From Paenibacillus albus (GTDB lineage Bacteria > Bacillota > Bacilli > Paenibacillales > Paenibacillaceae), in NCBI RefSeq assembly GCF_003952225.1, contig NZ_CP034437.1, positions 1,812,501 through 1,876,500 on the forward strand: 64,000 nt of DNA, given 5' to 3'. A program made the position numbers and the translations under genes. Each line of letters starts with the position of its first letter. The first letter of the stretch is position 1. The notes under the pieces are model-generated. The model saw nothing but the letters and a program-made list of their open reading frames with translations, had not been told where the DNA came from and made no database searches. Below, piece by piece: positions 41,407-50,578 of this stretch.

Positions 41407-44400
41407 ATGTCGAAGAGACAGAGGAAGCAGCTGCATAAGAAGCGGTCGATGAACAAGCTTGCGCGTATGATCGGCTCGGCAGCAGCGGCGATTCCGCTGG
41501 CGATAGCAATTCCAGTGATGGCGAGCGCGGAACAACCGGCAATCGTGAATCCGGTACCAGTGGCGCCGTCTCTGAGCGCGTTGATGGCGACGACGGAGTA
41601 TGCGAATCAATTGGTTGCAGGTAATAGTTTCTCGGTAGATTTGAGCCAAGTCTATCCGGACTATTTGAATTTGGATTTTAGTGCAGCCGTACAGAACAAA
41701 CCGATAGCTGATGCCGCGATTGAATGGTTATCGGGAAAACCTTACTTGCGTCTCTCCCTCAAGAAGACAGGAACCACGAGCATCGATCTCCAAGTGACTC
41801 CTAAAGGAAGCGCGGCATTCCATGAGAAATTCCAGATTACCGTAGCGACAAACTCCGCTCTGGACCCGAACAATACAGGGATCAATCTTGGTGAATTGGT
41901 CAAATACATAAAGAACAACAAAGACAAATTCCAATCGACGGGCGAATTCCGCAATTTGCTCAAGTCAGCTGTCTCGAGTACGGTCACGGAGCCGAATCAT
42001 GCTCCTGTTGCGGCTGAAGGGACATTGCCGGTAGAGGTAAAGAGCACGAAGATTATTGATTTGAACGATTTCTTCAGCGATGCGGATGGCGACAGCTTGA
42101 CTTATCAGATGGGCAGCTTGCCAAGCGGCAGCAGTCTACCTTTCTCGGCAGCAGTTGTAGGAAGCGATTTGATGCTGACAGCGACTGACGTGAACGCGAA
42201 CGCTTATGAGATTTATGTGACAGCAAACGACGGTCATGAGGGAACGGCGACGAAGCATTTCAGCGTAACGTCAACGATGACGCCGACAGTTCCGGTGAAT
42301 CACGCGCCAGTGGCGATAGATCCAGAACCGAAAGATATCACCGTCAATATAAGCAGCACGGAAGAATTGTCGACGACGCTGAATCTGAACGAGTATTTCA
42401 GCGATGCGGATAACGACGCGTTAACCTATTCGATTATTAATGTACCAGGTAGCGGCCAGTTCTTCTCGACCTCACTGACAGCTAGCCAACTCGTACTTCA
42501 CGGCAGTTATGTAAGCTCGGCCCCTTATTCGCTTACGGTGCAGGTAAGCGACGGTTATTTGACGAGTACGAAAACATTTAACATCTCGACTGTATCTATT
42601 GATCCTCCGGTGAATCACGCTCCAGTGGCAAGAAATTCCGAAACGCAGAACATTGTTGCCGATCTGAGCAGCACGCAAGAAATGTGGACAACGCTCGATA
42701 TGAATGAATTCATCACGGACGAAGATGGCGATGAGTTAACGTATACGATTGTTAATCCACCGAGCAGCAGTGACTTTTTCACAGCTGCTTTAACAGGCAG
42801 TGAATTGAAGATTCAAGGTGTATATCCGAGTACAGAGCCTTACTTGTTGGAAGTTCGGGCAAGTGACGGCTCATTAACGGGATCGAAGTTTATTAGCATT
42901 ACGTCGGTTTCCATTGATCCGGTGAATCACGCGCCAGAGGCGACAGAGGGAATACAGGAGCTATCTGTAGAGAGCACGAGGAACGTTGATCTAAGCCCAT
43001 ATTTCAGTGACGCCGATGAGGGCGATACGTTGACGTATCAGGTAGGTGAGCTGCAAAGCGGTCTTCCATTCACAGCTTCGGTCACAGGTAGTGATTTGAC
43101 GCTGACAGCGACTGGTATGGATACGAACGCTTATGATGTTTATGTGACTGCCACGGATAATCATGATGCAACGGCTACGAAGCATTTCAGTGTGAGATCA
43201 ACACTCGTGACTCAACCGGCCAATCACCCGCCTGTAGCATTAGGCGGTGCAACGCCTATGGAAATCAAAGTTGAGATGAGCAGGACGCAGACTTCGTCTA
43301 CGGGTCTGGATTTGAATGTTTTCTTCTCCGATGCGGATAGTGACCAACTCTCTTATACAATTGTTAATCCTCCAGGGAGCGGGGACTTCTTAACAGCTTC
43401 TATAACAGGCAGTCAGCTATCGCTTCAAGGAAGCGCAGTGATCACAGAGCCTTACATACTTGAAGTGTTGGCAAGCGACGGAAAACAGACTGGGCGGGGA
43501 TATTTTAGCATTACGTCAAGTTACATGAATACCGCGCCAGAGGCCATTCAATCGGATCCCGAGCCAGTCCAGCTCAGTGTAAGCAGTAACGGTCCATTAT
43601 TGAGGCAATTGGATATGGACGAATACTTTATTGACGCGGATGGCGATGAACTGCAGTATACGATCTTGAATCCTCTATCAGGTAGCAGCGGCGATTTCTT
43701 CTCCGCTTCTCTGGATGGCAGCCAGCTTACGCTTCAAGGTACTGCCCCAAGCGCAGAGTCTTACAGGCTTGAAGTGCAGGCAAGTGACGGTAAGCTAAAT
43801 GTGACTAAAGCCTTTGACGTGACGGCAAAATCGATTGATCCCGTGAACCACGTCCCTGTGGTTAATCCAATCGTATTTGAGGCGAATGAGAATGAGACAT
43901 ATGAAGGTACGTTAACTGCGTATGACGAAGATAACGATGCATTGACCTATACGGTCGATACCGAGCCAACTCACGGGGATTACACGCTCAATGATGCAGG
44001 AGGATTCACTTATACTCCGGATATGGGCTACATTGGATCGGATTCCATGAAGGTTTATGTGACCGACGGGAAAAGCGACCCGCAGCTCATAAATGTAACG
44101 ATTAACGTTGCTCCTTACAACCATGATTTCGTTGTTCAGCATATCGGTAATAGTAATAATGAAGTTCATCTGTATAAAGAACAAGCTGCTACAATTGATC
44201 TGTCCAAGCTATTCACTGACGTAGATGGCGATGCAGCGTACGAAGTTAGTACTACTGGAGCATTCTTATCTATGACGAAGAATGATCATTACATGACGAT
44301 CTTAGCTGGCACGAAACCTGGTGATTGGGAACAGTTCACTGTAACAGCAAACGATGGTGTGCACACGGCTACCAAAATGTTTGCAGTTCGCATCTACAAT

Positions 44401-46974
44401 CCTAATTTTACAAAGGACGAATCTATTACGAATGCGAATGCAGAGCTCGGCGTGCCGCTGGATTTAAGTAAGTATTTTGCTGATGCTGATACCTATCCGA
44501 TTTATTCGGCAAAAGTCTTGAATGGAGCTGCTGTTGTATCACCGTCTGATAGCATAAGCAGCATAAGAACACTTACATCGGCGCCAAATAGTCAATCGAC
44601 GATTAGTGCAGCTGTTGATGATACACATGGGTTGACGATTACGTCTGAGATCAACGTATATGTCGGTCTTGTAACTGAAGGTATTGAAACGCAGCATTTC
44701 ATGAGAGATGGAGATGTGAGCTACGCTAGCATTCCGCTGGACCAAATTTTCCATAATGCGACGCAATTCCGTATTACGAGTTATGATCCTGACGTTATTA
44801 GTAGCTTGGGCAGCTATTCATTTGAAGAATGGAGCACGGATCCGATGCTGGATGTCAGCTCCCTTGTGACCATAACTTCACCGACAACCATCACGATTGA
44901 AGGAATGACAGAGGCAGGCGATACGGCTACCTATACGGTTACGCTGGATAAAGCAGCGAATCTACCTCCATTCGGAGAAGACAGAACAATTGACCTCTAT
45001 GAGGATACGCCGATTTCTGGCTATTTTTACTGGCTTGATGACGGAGGTTCTGTAACCTTTAATTTGGCCAAAGATGCAGACCATGGCGAATTCCATCTAA
45101 ATGCTGAAGGAACGTTCACGTATACGCCTAGCCCAGGCTTCTATGGAACAGATACGATTACGTATACGATGAATGACGGGGAATTAGATTCTGCTCTTAT
45201 TACGATAACGTTTAATGTTAAGAAGGCGATAGAGCTGCCTGGGAATATGCCGCCAGTTGCCGAGGATGCGACAGTCTACCTTAATGAGGATGATTCCACG
45301 AGTGGTCATTTAGATGGGAGTGATCCAGATGGCGGGACTGTGAGCTATCAGGTTGTCGATGAGGCAGAGCATGGCACCTTTGAGCTGGATTCGGAGACAG
45401 GAAACTATTCGTACACGCCTGATCCGGACTTCTTCGGTACAGATACGATTACGTACAAGCTGAATGATGGGGCAGTGGATTCCAGGGTTATTACAGTGAC
45501 CTTCGTTGTTCGTGGAGTGGATGACGATATCCGGAAGAACTCGATTTTCGACGAAAATGAAATGGAATCGGGTATTAGCTTGCATCCTGGTGATACGGCA
45601 ATCATCGATTTAACCAAGTTGTTTACAAGCGTTGATGGAGACCCTGTGGAATATCGGATCCAAGGTGAGCCGGAAGGTGTTCATTTGGTCGGAGATCAGT
45701 TATATATTCTAGGCTCATCGTCAGGTATGGAGCAGTTTACAATTGAAGCAACTGATGATGTAACTGAAAATGAAGAGAAGTTCTGGGCACTTGCAACTAT
45801 AAAAGTAAATGGAACTTACAACTCAAGTTTGTCGGATATCTATTCTACGAACAGTGAGGCTGAATCTCAAAGTATCGACTTGGATGCGTATTTTGGTGGA
45901 TCGTATAATTACTCGTTTAGCAGACTAAGTGGTAATGTGCACGCTGCGTTAGATGCAACTAAAAACCACCTGCTGCTTGATTTTGAGCAAAACGATAACT
46001 CGACGATTATTGTTACTGCATCGAATGGTAAAGGGTTAACGATTATTAAGGAATTCCACACTTATATTGGTATAGGTACGAATGAGATTGGTGTTCAGAC
46101 GTTGCGGAATACCGACGGGATTCGCGTAGCTAACATTAATTTGTACAGTATCTTCCCAACTGCAGACGAGTTCAATATCGTATCCTACGATGAAGATCTG
46201 TATTCGATCGACATGCAAGATGGATATTTAACGATCCGTGCTTTGAGCTCAGTAGATGAGAACGACCCGGATCAATGGGTTGTTGTAGAAGGTTGGAACA
46301 GCAGCGACGAATCAGCAACATATGACATCAGATTGAGAGATAACAGGCTATTCGTCATGTATGACGCTAAGGGAATAGCGTTTAATTATGAGGATAGTTC
46401 GCCGCTCATCATACCAAAGGGCGGTTCGACAACTTTAACTTTAAGTGATGAAGATGGCATTGATGACTTTCAGGTGAACCAAGAAGGAATGGTACACGTT
46501 GAAGTTAGTACTCAGGTTGAAGAAGACGGCAATACGGGGACGATAACGCTAGGCGGTGTCGAATCCGGTTACACGACAATCTATGTTCATGGTTATGATA
46601 ATGCCGGTGAAGAAATGTATTGGTCCCACGATGTTATCGTCTATGATGCGGAAGTCGATCTCAACGATCAACTCGAAGGGTCGATAGATCTGGATCAGTA
46701 CTTGCAAGATGTGAATTTGGATCTTGATCATCTGTCTGTTAGTAACGACTACCAATATCAAGGTTATCAAGATTACAGGACTTGGCTTGAATCAGACCCG
46801 AGTTTCAATGGTACAGTCCTATCCTTCAAGGCATTATCATGGTTGTCAGCCGGCGATTATGCTGTTGAGCTGCCAATTGCGGATGCCGACGGCGTTAAGA
46901 AAACAGTTATTCTCTGCATTCACATCCCAGAGACACCAGAGGCACCGGAGGTACCAGAGGAACCATCAGCCTAG
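41407..46974 (+). CDS. Large secreted modular surface protein (cadherin/Ig-like and tandem-95-type repeats)
   Basis: An 1855-residue exported protein. A long signal peptide (1 to about 43, basic then IPLAIAIPVMASA) is followed by a unique region to about 196. Six ~100-residue modules start with NHAPV-like motifs at residues 197, 298, 403, 507, 606 and 708. Each carries a DADGD-type calcium-binding motif. From residue 814 come tandem-95/VCBS-like modules (GTLTAYDEDNDALTYTV, TYTPSPGFYGTDTITYT) and further duplicated modules. The C-terminus is a short Pro/Glu tail (PETPEAPEVPEEP). No LPXTG, SLH or membrane anchor is seen. ATG 41407 has GGAGGT at 7 nt. It probably acts as an adhesin or matrix protein. 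Confidence 0.87.
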   Translation: MSKRQRKQLHKKRSMNKLARMIGSAAAAIPLAIAIPVMASAEQPAIVNPVPVAPSLSALMATTEYANQLVAGNSFSVDLSQVYPDYLNLDFSAAVQNKPIADAAIEWLSGKPYLRLSLKKTGTTSIDLQVTPKGSAAFHEKFQITVATNSALDPNNTGINLGELVKYIKNNKDKFQSTGEFRNLLKSAVSSTVTEPNHAPVAAEGTLPVEVKSTKIIDLNDFFSDADGDSLTYQMGSLPSGSSLPFSAAVVGSDLMLTATDVNANAYEIYVTANDGHEGTATKHFSVTSTMTPTVPVNHAPVAIDPEPKDITVNISSTEELSTTLNLNEYFSDADNDALTYSIINVPGSGQFFSTSLTASQLVLHGSYVSSAPYSLTVQVSDGYLTSTKTFNISTVSIDPPVNHAPVARNSETQNIVADLSSTQEMWTTLDMNEFITDEDGDELTYTIVNPPSSSDFFTAALTGSELKIQGVYPSTEPYLLEVRASDGSLTGSKFISITSVSIDPVNHAPEATEGIQELSVESTRNVDLSPYFSDADEGDTLTYQVGELQSGLPFTASVTGSDLTLTATGMDTNAYDVYVTATDNHDATATKHFSVRSTLVTQPANHPPVALGGATPMEIKVEMSRTQTSSTGLDLNVFFSDADSDQLSYTIVNPPGSGDFLTASITGSQLSLQGSAVITEPYILEVLASDGKQTGRGYFSITSSYMNTAPEAIQSDPEPVQLSVSSNGPLLRQLDMDEYFIDADGDELQYTILNPLSGSSGDFFSASLDGSQLTLQGTAPSAESYRLEVQASDGKLNVTKAFDVTAKSIDPVNHVPVVNPIVFEANENETYEGTLTAYDEDNDALTYTVDTEPTHGDYTLNDAGGFTYTPDMGYIGSDSMKVYVTDGKSDPQLINVTINVAPYNHDFVVQHIGNSNNEVHLYKEQAATIDLSKLFTDVDGDAAYEVSTTGAFLSMTKNDHYMTILAGTKPGDWEQFTVTANDGVHTATKMFAVRIYNPNFTKDESITNANAELGVPLDLSKYFADADTYPIYSAKVLNGAAVVSPSDSISSIRTLTSAPNSQSTISAAVDDTHGLTITSEINVYVGLVTEGIETQHFMRDGDVSYASIPLDQIFHNATQFRITSYDPDVISSLGSYSFEEWSTDPMLDVSSLVTITSPTTITIEGMTEAGDTATYTVTLDKAANLPPFGEDRTIDLYEDTPISGYFYWLDDGGSVTFNLAKDADHGEFHLNAEGTFTYTPSPGFYGTDTITYTMNDGELDSALITITFNVKKAIELPGNMPPVAEDATVYLNEDDSTSGHLDGSDPDGGTVSYQVVDEAEHGTFELDSETGNYSYTPDPDFFGTDTITYKLNDGAVDSRVITVTFVVRGVDDDIRKNSIFDENEMESGISLHPGDTAIIDLTKLFTSVDGDPVEYRIQGEPEGVHLVGDQLYILGSSSGMEQFTIEATDDVTENEEKFWALATIKVNGTYNSSLSDIYSTNSEAESQSIDLDAYFGGSYNYSFSRLSGNVHAALDATKNHLLLDFEQNDNSTIIVTASNGKGLTIIKEFHTYIGIGTNEIGVQTLRNTDGIRVANINLYSIFPTADEFNIVSYDEDLYSIDMQDGYLTIRALSSVDENDPDQWVVVEGWNSSDESATYDIRLRDNRLFVMYDAKGIAFNYEDSSPLIIPKGGSTTLTLSDEDGIDDFQVNQEGMVHVEVSTQVEEDGNTGTITLGGVESGYTTIYVHGYDNAGEEMYWSHDVIVYDAEVDLNDQLEGSIDLDQYLQDVNLDLDHLSVSNDYQYQGYQDYRTWLESDPSFNGTVLSFKALSWLSAGDYAVELPIADADGVKKTVILCIHIPETPEAPEVPEEPSA
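41995..43845 (+). repeat. Two-fold repeat of a three-module (A-B-B) unit inside the surface protein gene
   Basis: Modules begin at 41995 (A), 42298 (B), 42613 (B), 42925 (A), 43222 (B) and 43528 (B). A modules share YxxDADxGDxLTYQxG, GSDLxLTAT and TATKHFSV. B modules share LTYxIxNPPxSxDFF and LQG...YxLEVxASDG. The order ABBABB, with unit lengths of about 930 and 921 bp, shows duplication of a whole three-module block. Confidence 0.8.
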
Positions 46975-46986
46975 TACAACCAACAC

Positions 46987-47029
46987 AAGAAGAAGGCCAA
47001 CTGCTCGCGTGGGGAGTTGGCCTCTTCTT
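46987..47029 (+). terminator. Terminator after the surface protein gene
   Basis: AAGAAGAAGGCCAACT pairs with AGTTGGCCTCTTCTT (one bulged A). The T-rich right arm serves as the tail. A glycosyltransferase gene begins 31 bp later. Confidence 0.75.
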
Positions 47030-47059
47030 GTCTTCATACGATGAGAGGAGCTGTCACGA

Positions 47060-48460
47060 ATGAATGAAGCGATTCGCCTTGCGATGCAAGAAGGCCAATA
47101 CGCGAAGGCGGAGAAGCTGCTCTTGGAGCAGCTCGCCGTAAATCCGCTGAGCGCCCAGGGCTGGGTGCAGCTTGGAGAAGTGCTGCTGCAGCAGAACTGC
47201 GGCGACGCCGCGCGGCTCGCCTTCGATCGGGGCTGGCTGCTCGACCCGATGGCGCAGTGGGTGCCATCGGTACAGCAGTTGCTCGCGAAGGCCCCTGTTG
47301 GCCCGGCGCGGCCGGAGATCCAGCGTCTGCTGGCGCCTAAGCGCAGCGTTACTGTAGCTGCGGCGATTATGACGCGCAACGAAGCACGTTGTATCGAGCG
47401 CTGCGTATTCAGCTTGCTGCATGCGGTCGATGAAATTCTCATTATCGATTCGAGCTCCACGGACGGCACGGTTCAGCTCGTTGCTCATCTTCCTAAAGTG
47501 AAGGTTATTACGAGTGCGGCGCAGAACGATGATTTTGCAGCTAAACGAAATCAAGCCCTTCCGCATCTGAACAGCGATTGGGTGCTGTGGGTAGACGCCG
47601 ATGAATGGCTGTTTGAAGAGGATGTCCAGGCGGTCCGGCAGGTTGCAGAGATGTTCGATAGTCGAGGGCAGGTTGTACTGAATATCTGCCAAGTGAACTA
47701 TGTGCAAGGGAAGGTGAAGCCTGACTTCGGCATTCCGCGCATGTTCCCGCTAGGTAGAGGACTCCATTATTATGGGAGGGTACATGAACAGGTCGTTCCT
47801 GAGGACGGGGAGATGTACGAAACGAGTGTGATGAGGCGGCCTGTCCGAATTCGTCTGCACCATGATGGCTACGAGCCGAACATCGTGCAATCGAGAAGCA
47901 AGATTAATCGGAATCTTCGCTTGTTGGAGATGATGGTTGCAGAGGATCCGAGCAACCCGGGCTGGTTCTTGTATTATGGCAGAGAGTCACTAGCAGCGGG
48001 CGATCGCGAGAAAGCGAAGATGCTCCTGCTCGAAGCGGAACGTCTGGTATCGAGCAAACCGAGCTTCGGCCGGCATGCCGATATTCTGATGCTGCTCGGT
48101 AAGATCTACCTGAGCGAGAGCAAATACGAGGAAGCAATCGAGGTCTGCAGCCATGCGCTGAAGCTGCAGCCGAACTATCCCGATGCGAGCTACCATCTTG
48201 CTCGCGCGCAGATGAAGCAAGCCGCCGAGCTCTTGCAGAAGGCTGAACGAAATCTCGTGGGAGCGAAGGTGAGCTTCCAAACGTATCGTGGCATCGTGGC
48301 GGCAGACGAATCCATTAAGGAGTGGCGGGCGGATTTGGCGCTCGCCGACTTAACGGCAATCTCGGGCAAGAACGCGGCTGCCAGAGCAAAGTATGAATCG
48401 CTGCTAGCTCGTTATCCTGAGCTTACTGCGGTAAGAGAGCGGCTTGCTCGAATGGAGTAG
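47060..48460 (+). CDS. Glycosyltransferase family 2 protein with TPR repeats
   Basis: A 466-residue cytoplasmic protein. TPR-like helices lie at about 1-80. A GT-A domain follows at about 95-290 with AAIMTRNEARCIERCV, IDSSSTDGT and the DxD-type metal site in WVDADEW. More TPR repeats occupy about 320-466 (ILMLLGKIYLSESKYEEAIE). This layout resembles SunS-like and other peptide- or protein-modifying glycosyltransferases. Following the secreted giant protein by 85 bp, it may glycosylate that protein; this is inferred from position only. GAGAGGAG precedes ATG. Confidence 0.86.
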   Translation: MNEAIRLAMQEGQYAKAEKLLLEQLAVNPLSAQGWVQLGEVLLQQNCGDAARLAFDRGWLLDPMAQWVPSVQQLLAKAPVGPARPEIQRLLAPKRSVTVAAAIMTRNEARCIERCVFSLLHAVDEILIIDSSSTDGTVQLVAHLPKVKVITSAAQNDDFAAKRNQALPHLNSDWVLWVDADEWLFEEDVQAVRQVAEMFDSRGQVVLNICQVNYVQGKVKPDFGIPRMFPLGRGLHYYGRVHEQVVPEDGEMYETSVMRRPVRIRLHHDGYEPNIVQSRSKINRNLRLLEMMVAEDPSNPGWFLYYGRESLAAGDREKAKMLLLEAERLVSSKPSFGRHADILMLLGKIYLSESKYEEAIEVCSHALKLQPNYPDASYHLARAQMKQAAELLQKAERNLVGAKVSFQTYRGIVAADESIKEWRADLALADLTAISGKNAAARAKYESLLARYPELTAVRERLARME

Positions 48461-48501
48461 TGTATTTTCTGTTTATTCTGTATGAACTCGAATGGAGTAG
48501 T
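48447..48501 (+). repeat. Short direct duplication at the end of the glycosyltransferase gene
   Basis: CTCGAATGGAGTAGT occurs at 48447-48461, where it encodes the last residues and stop, and again at 48487-48501. The 40-bp offset and related flanks (TTTATTCTGTAT / TTTATTCGGTAT) suggest a local tandem duplication that has begun to diverge. Confidence 0.7.
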
Positions 48502-48622
48502 ATATCCGGTATATCCGTTTATTCGGTATAAAATCCGATGTTTACTGACATGCTGTTGTCAGCAGACCTGCTGTATAGTGAGCTTATGAAAGTCAGCGAT
48601 ACAAGTAATGGAGGCGAACAGC

Positions 48623-49120
48623 ATGTTTACAAGCGTGCAGGATTTTATTAATGACTATAGCAGAGAGTCCCAAGGGACACAGAAGCTGCTTGATGCTCTG
48701 ACAGACGAATCATTGAAACAAGAGGTCGTACCCGGTGGCCGCACTCTCGGTTTCCTGGCTTGGCACTTAGTCCATAACGACAAAGGCATGCTGCAGGTAA
48801 TCGGCATTAAGTTCAAAGCGCCGGCCGCGCACTCGGAGCCGCCGCAGTCGGCAGCAGTTATTGCTCAAACCTACCGGGAGACGGCAGCCGCGATTCTTGA
48901 TGCCTCTGCCCAGTGGTCCGATGACAAGCTGCAAGAGAGCAACGCTCTATTCGGCCAAACCTGGAAGAACGGGTTTACACTAATCCAATTCATGAAGCAT
49001 GAAGTGCATCATCGCGGACAGCTGACCGTCCTTATGCGTCAAGCCGGCTTGCCTGTCGCAGGCGTGTACGGTCCGTCCAAGGAAGAATGGGAACGCATGG
49101 GCATGACGGCGCCGGCGTGA
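48623..49120 (+). CDS. DinB family protein
   Basis: A 165-residue DinB-superfamily four-helix bundle. Histidines for a metal site appear in FLAWHLVHNDK and MKHEVHHRGQL. LTVLMRQAGLPVAGVYGPS is a common C-terminal motif. ATG 48623 has GGAGGCG at 8 nt; the ATG at 48608 overlaps that site. A CTGACA-TGCTGT-TGTCAG dyad lies upstream at 48545-48562. It is a single-gene unit ended by the hairpin at 49135-49186. Function unknown, possibly a thiol transferase. Confidence 0.87.
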   Translation: MFTSVQDFINDYSRESQGTQKLLDALTDESLKQEVVPGGRTLGFLAWHLVHNDKGMLQVIGIKFKAPAAHSEPPQSAAVIAQTYRETAAAILDASAQWSDDKLQESNALFGQTWKNGFTLIQFMKHEVHHRGQLTVLMRQAGLPVAGVYGPSKEEWERMGMTAPA

Positions 49121-49134
49121 CCTCTGATCCTAAT

Positions 49135-49186
49135 AGAAAAAGCTGCGATTGCTCCAGTTAAGTGGGGCGCTCGCGGCTTTTTCTTT
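49135..49186 (+). terminator. Terminator after the dinB-like gene
   Basis: AGAAAAAGC-TGCGA pairs with TCGCGGCTTTTTCT around a long loop; the right arm supplies the T-run. Confidence 0.75.
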
Positions 49187-49240
49187 AATTTACGAAGAAA
49201 GAACCATACTTTCTTTAATGTGCCTCGCTGCAATCCTTTC

Positions 49241-49264
49241 TATAATAGAATGAAAGCGATTTCT
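49241..49264 (+). promoter_or_regulatory. -10 box and cre-like site before the GH43 gene
   Basis: A perfect TATAAT (49241-49246) is followed at once by TGAAAGCGATTTCT (49251-49264), which matches the cre consensus at 13 of 14 positions. CcpA bound there would cover the start point. No good -35 box is seen. Confidence 0.5.
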
Positions 49265-49297
49265 AGAATCCACGTAACAAGAAGGAGCGCTAAACTT

Positions 49298-50293
49298 ATG
49301 GATACGAACACAAGCAAGAAAGCCGTGCAGAACGAACCAATTGTTACGCATATCTATACTGCTGACCCTTCAGCTCATGTATTTGAAGGGAAGCTCTACA
49401 TCTATCCTTCCCATGACATCGACCATGATGGACCAACAAATGATAATGGCGACCAATATGCAATGGAAGATTACCATGTGCTGTCGATGGACAGTGCGGA
49501 TGCTGAGGTCATCGACCATGGCGAAGCTCTTCATGTTAAAGACGTGCCGTGGGCTTCCCAGCAGATGTGGGCACCGGATGCAGCATACAAGAACGATACG
49601 TATTACTTGTTCTTCCCGGCAAGAGATAAGGATGGCATCTTCCGAATCGGCGCAGCAACAAGCGCGTCGCCAAGCGGACCGTTCAATGCGGAGGAGAACT
49701 ACATGGAGGGCAGCTTCAGCATTGACCCTGCGGTATACGTCGATGAAGATGGTCAGTCGTACATGTACTTCGGCGGTCTATGGGGCGGCCAGCTGGAGAA
49801 ATGGCAGAGCGGCACCTACAAGCCGGAGGCAGAAGGACCTGCTGCAAATGAGCCTGCGCTCGGACCGCAAGTAGCGCAGCTGAGCGATGATATGCTCTCC
49901 TTCCAAACCGCGCCGATGGAAATCTTAATTGTGGATGAGAATGGGGATGCGATTCAAGCAGGAGATGAAGAGCGCCGATACTTCGAAGGTCCGTGGATGC
50001 ACAAGTACAATGGAAAGTATTACCTCTCGTATTCGACGGGCACAACGCATAAACTGGTCTATGCAGTAGGCGATCATCCTGAAGGACCTTTCGTATTCAA
50101 AGGCACGATTCTAACGCCGGTACTCGGCTGGACGACACATCATTCCATCGTAGAGTTTCAAGATAAATGGTACTTGTTCTACCATGATGCGTCGCTGTCC
50201 GGCGGCGTTGACCATAAACGGAGCGTTAAATTTACAGAGCTGCATTACAACGAAGATGGCACGATCCAGCTGATTGCGCCTTATAACAAGTAA
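49298..50293 (+). CDS. Glycoside hydrolase family 43 (xylosidase/arabinofuranosidase type)
   Basis: A 331-residue cytoplasmic five-bladed-propeller glycosidase without a signal peptide. Catalytic positions of GH43 are visible: TADPSAHVFEG with the general-base Asp, SIDPAVYVDEDG with the pKa-modulating Asp, and RRYFEGPWMHKYNGKYYL with the general-acid Glu. It should remove xylose or arabinose from imported xylo-oligosaccharides. ATG 49298 has GAAGGAG at 49281-49287. First gene of the aldouronate locus, with its own cre-like site. Confidence 0.9.
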   Translation: MDTNTSKKAVQNEPIVTHIYTADPSAHVFEGKLYIYPSHDIDHDGPTNDNGDQYAMEDYHVLSMDSADAEVIDHGEALHVKDVPWASQQMWAPDAAYKNDTYYLFFPARDKDGIFRIGAATSASPSGPFNAEENYMEGSFSIDPAVYVDEDGQSYMYFGGLWGGQLEKWQSGTYKPEAEGPAANEPALGPQVAQLSDDMLSFQTAPMEILIVDENGDAIQAGDEERRYFEGPWMHKYNGKYYLSYSTGTTHKLVYAVGDHPEGPFVFKGTILTPVLGWTTHHSIVEFQDKWYLFYHDASLSGGVDHKRSVKFTELHYNEDGTIQLIAPYNK

Positions 50294-50495
50294 GCAGAAG
50301 AAAGCGGCCTACGGGCTGCTTTTTTTATCTTCATTAATGCTTCTGCCGAAAATACGGTAATAGCCTTGTGCACATGTCATCGTCGTTTTTTTGGGGATGC
50401 TATAGGTGAGATACTGCTGGAAATTCGGCCAACCCTTGCTTAATTTGCTGTCTCCGAGCGAGGATCATATATGCTTTTTAAAGCTTATGCTATAG

Positions 50496-50545
50496 TTTGT
50501 TGGGTCAACAAAGTCCCTAGAGATTATATAATGAAAGTGCTTACA
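50496..50545 (+). promoter_or_regulatory. Operator dyad, -10 box and cre-like site before the lplA-type gene
   Basis: TTTGTTG-GGT-CAACAAA (50496-50512) is a perfect 7-bp inverted repeat with a 3-bp centre. TATAAT lies at 50527-50532, and TGAAAGTGCTTACA (50532-50545) is cre-like with T for C at position 7. Together they form a compact control region about 50 bp before ATG 50579. Confidence 0.5.
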
Positions 50546-50578
50546 AAACATACAGCGATTGAAAGGGGTTTGAGCGCA

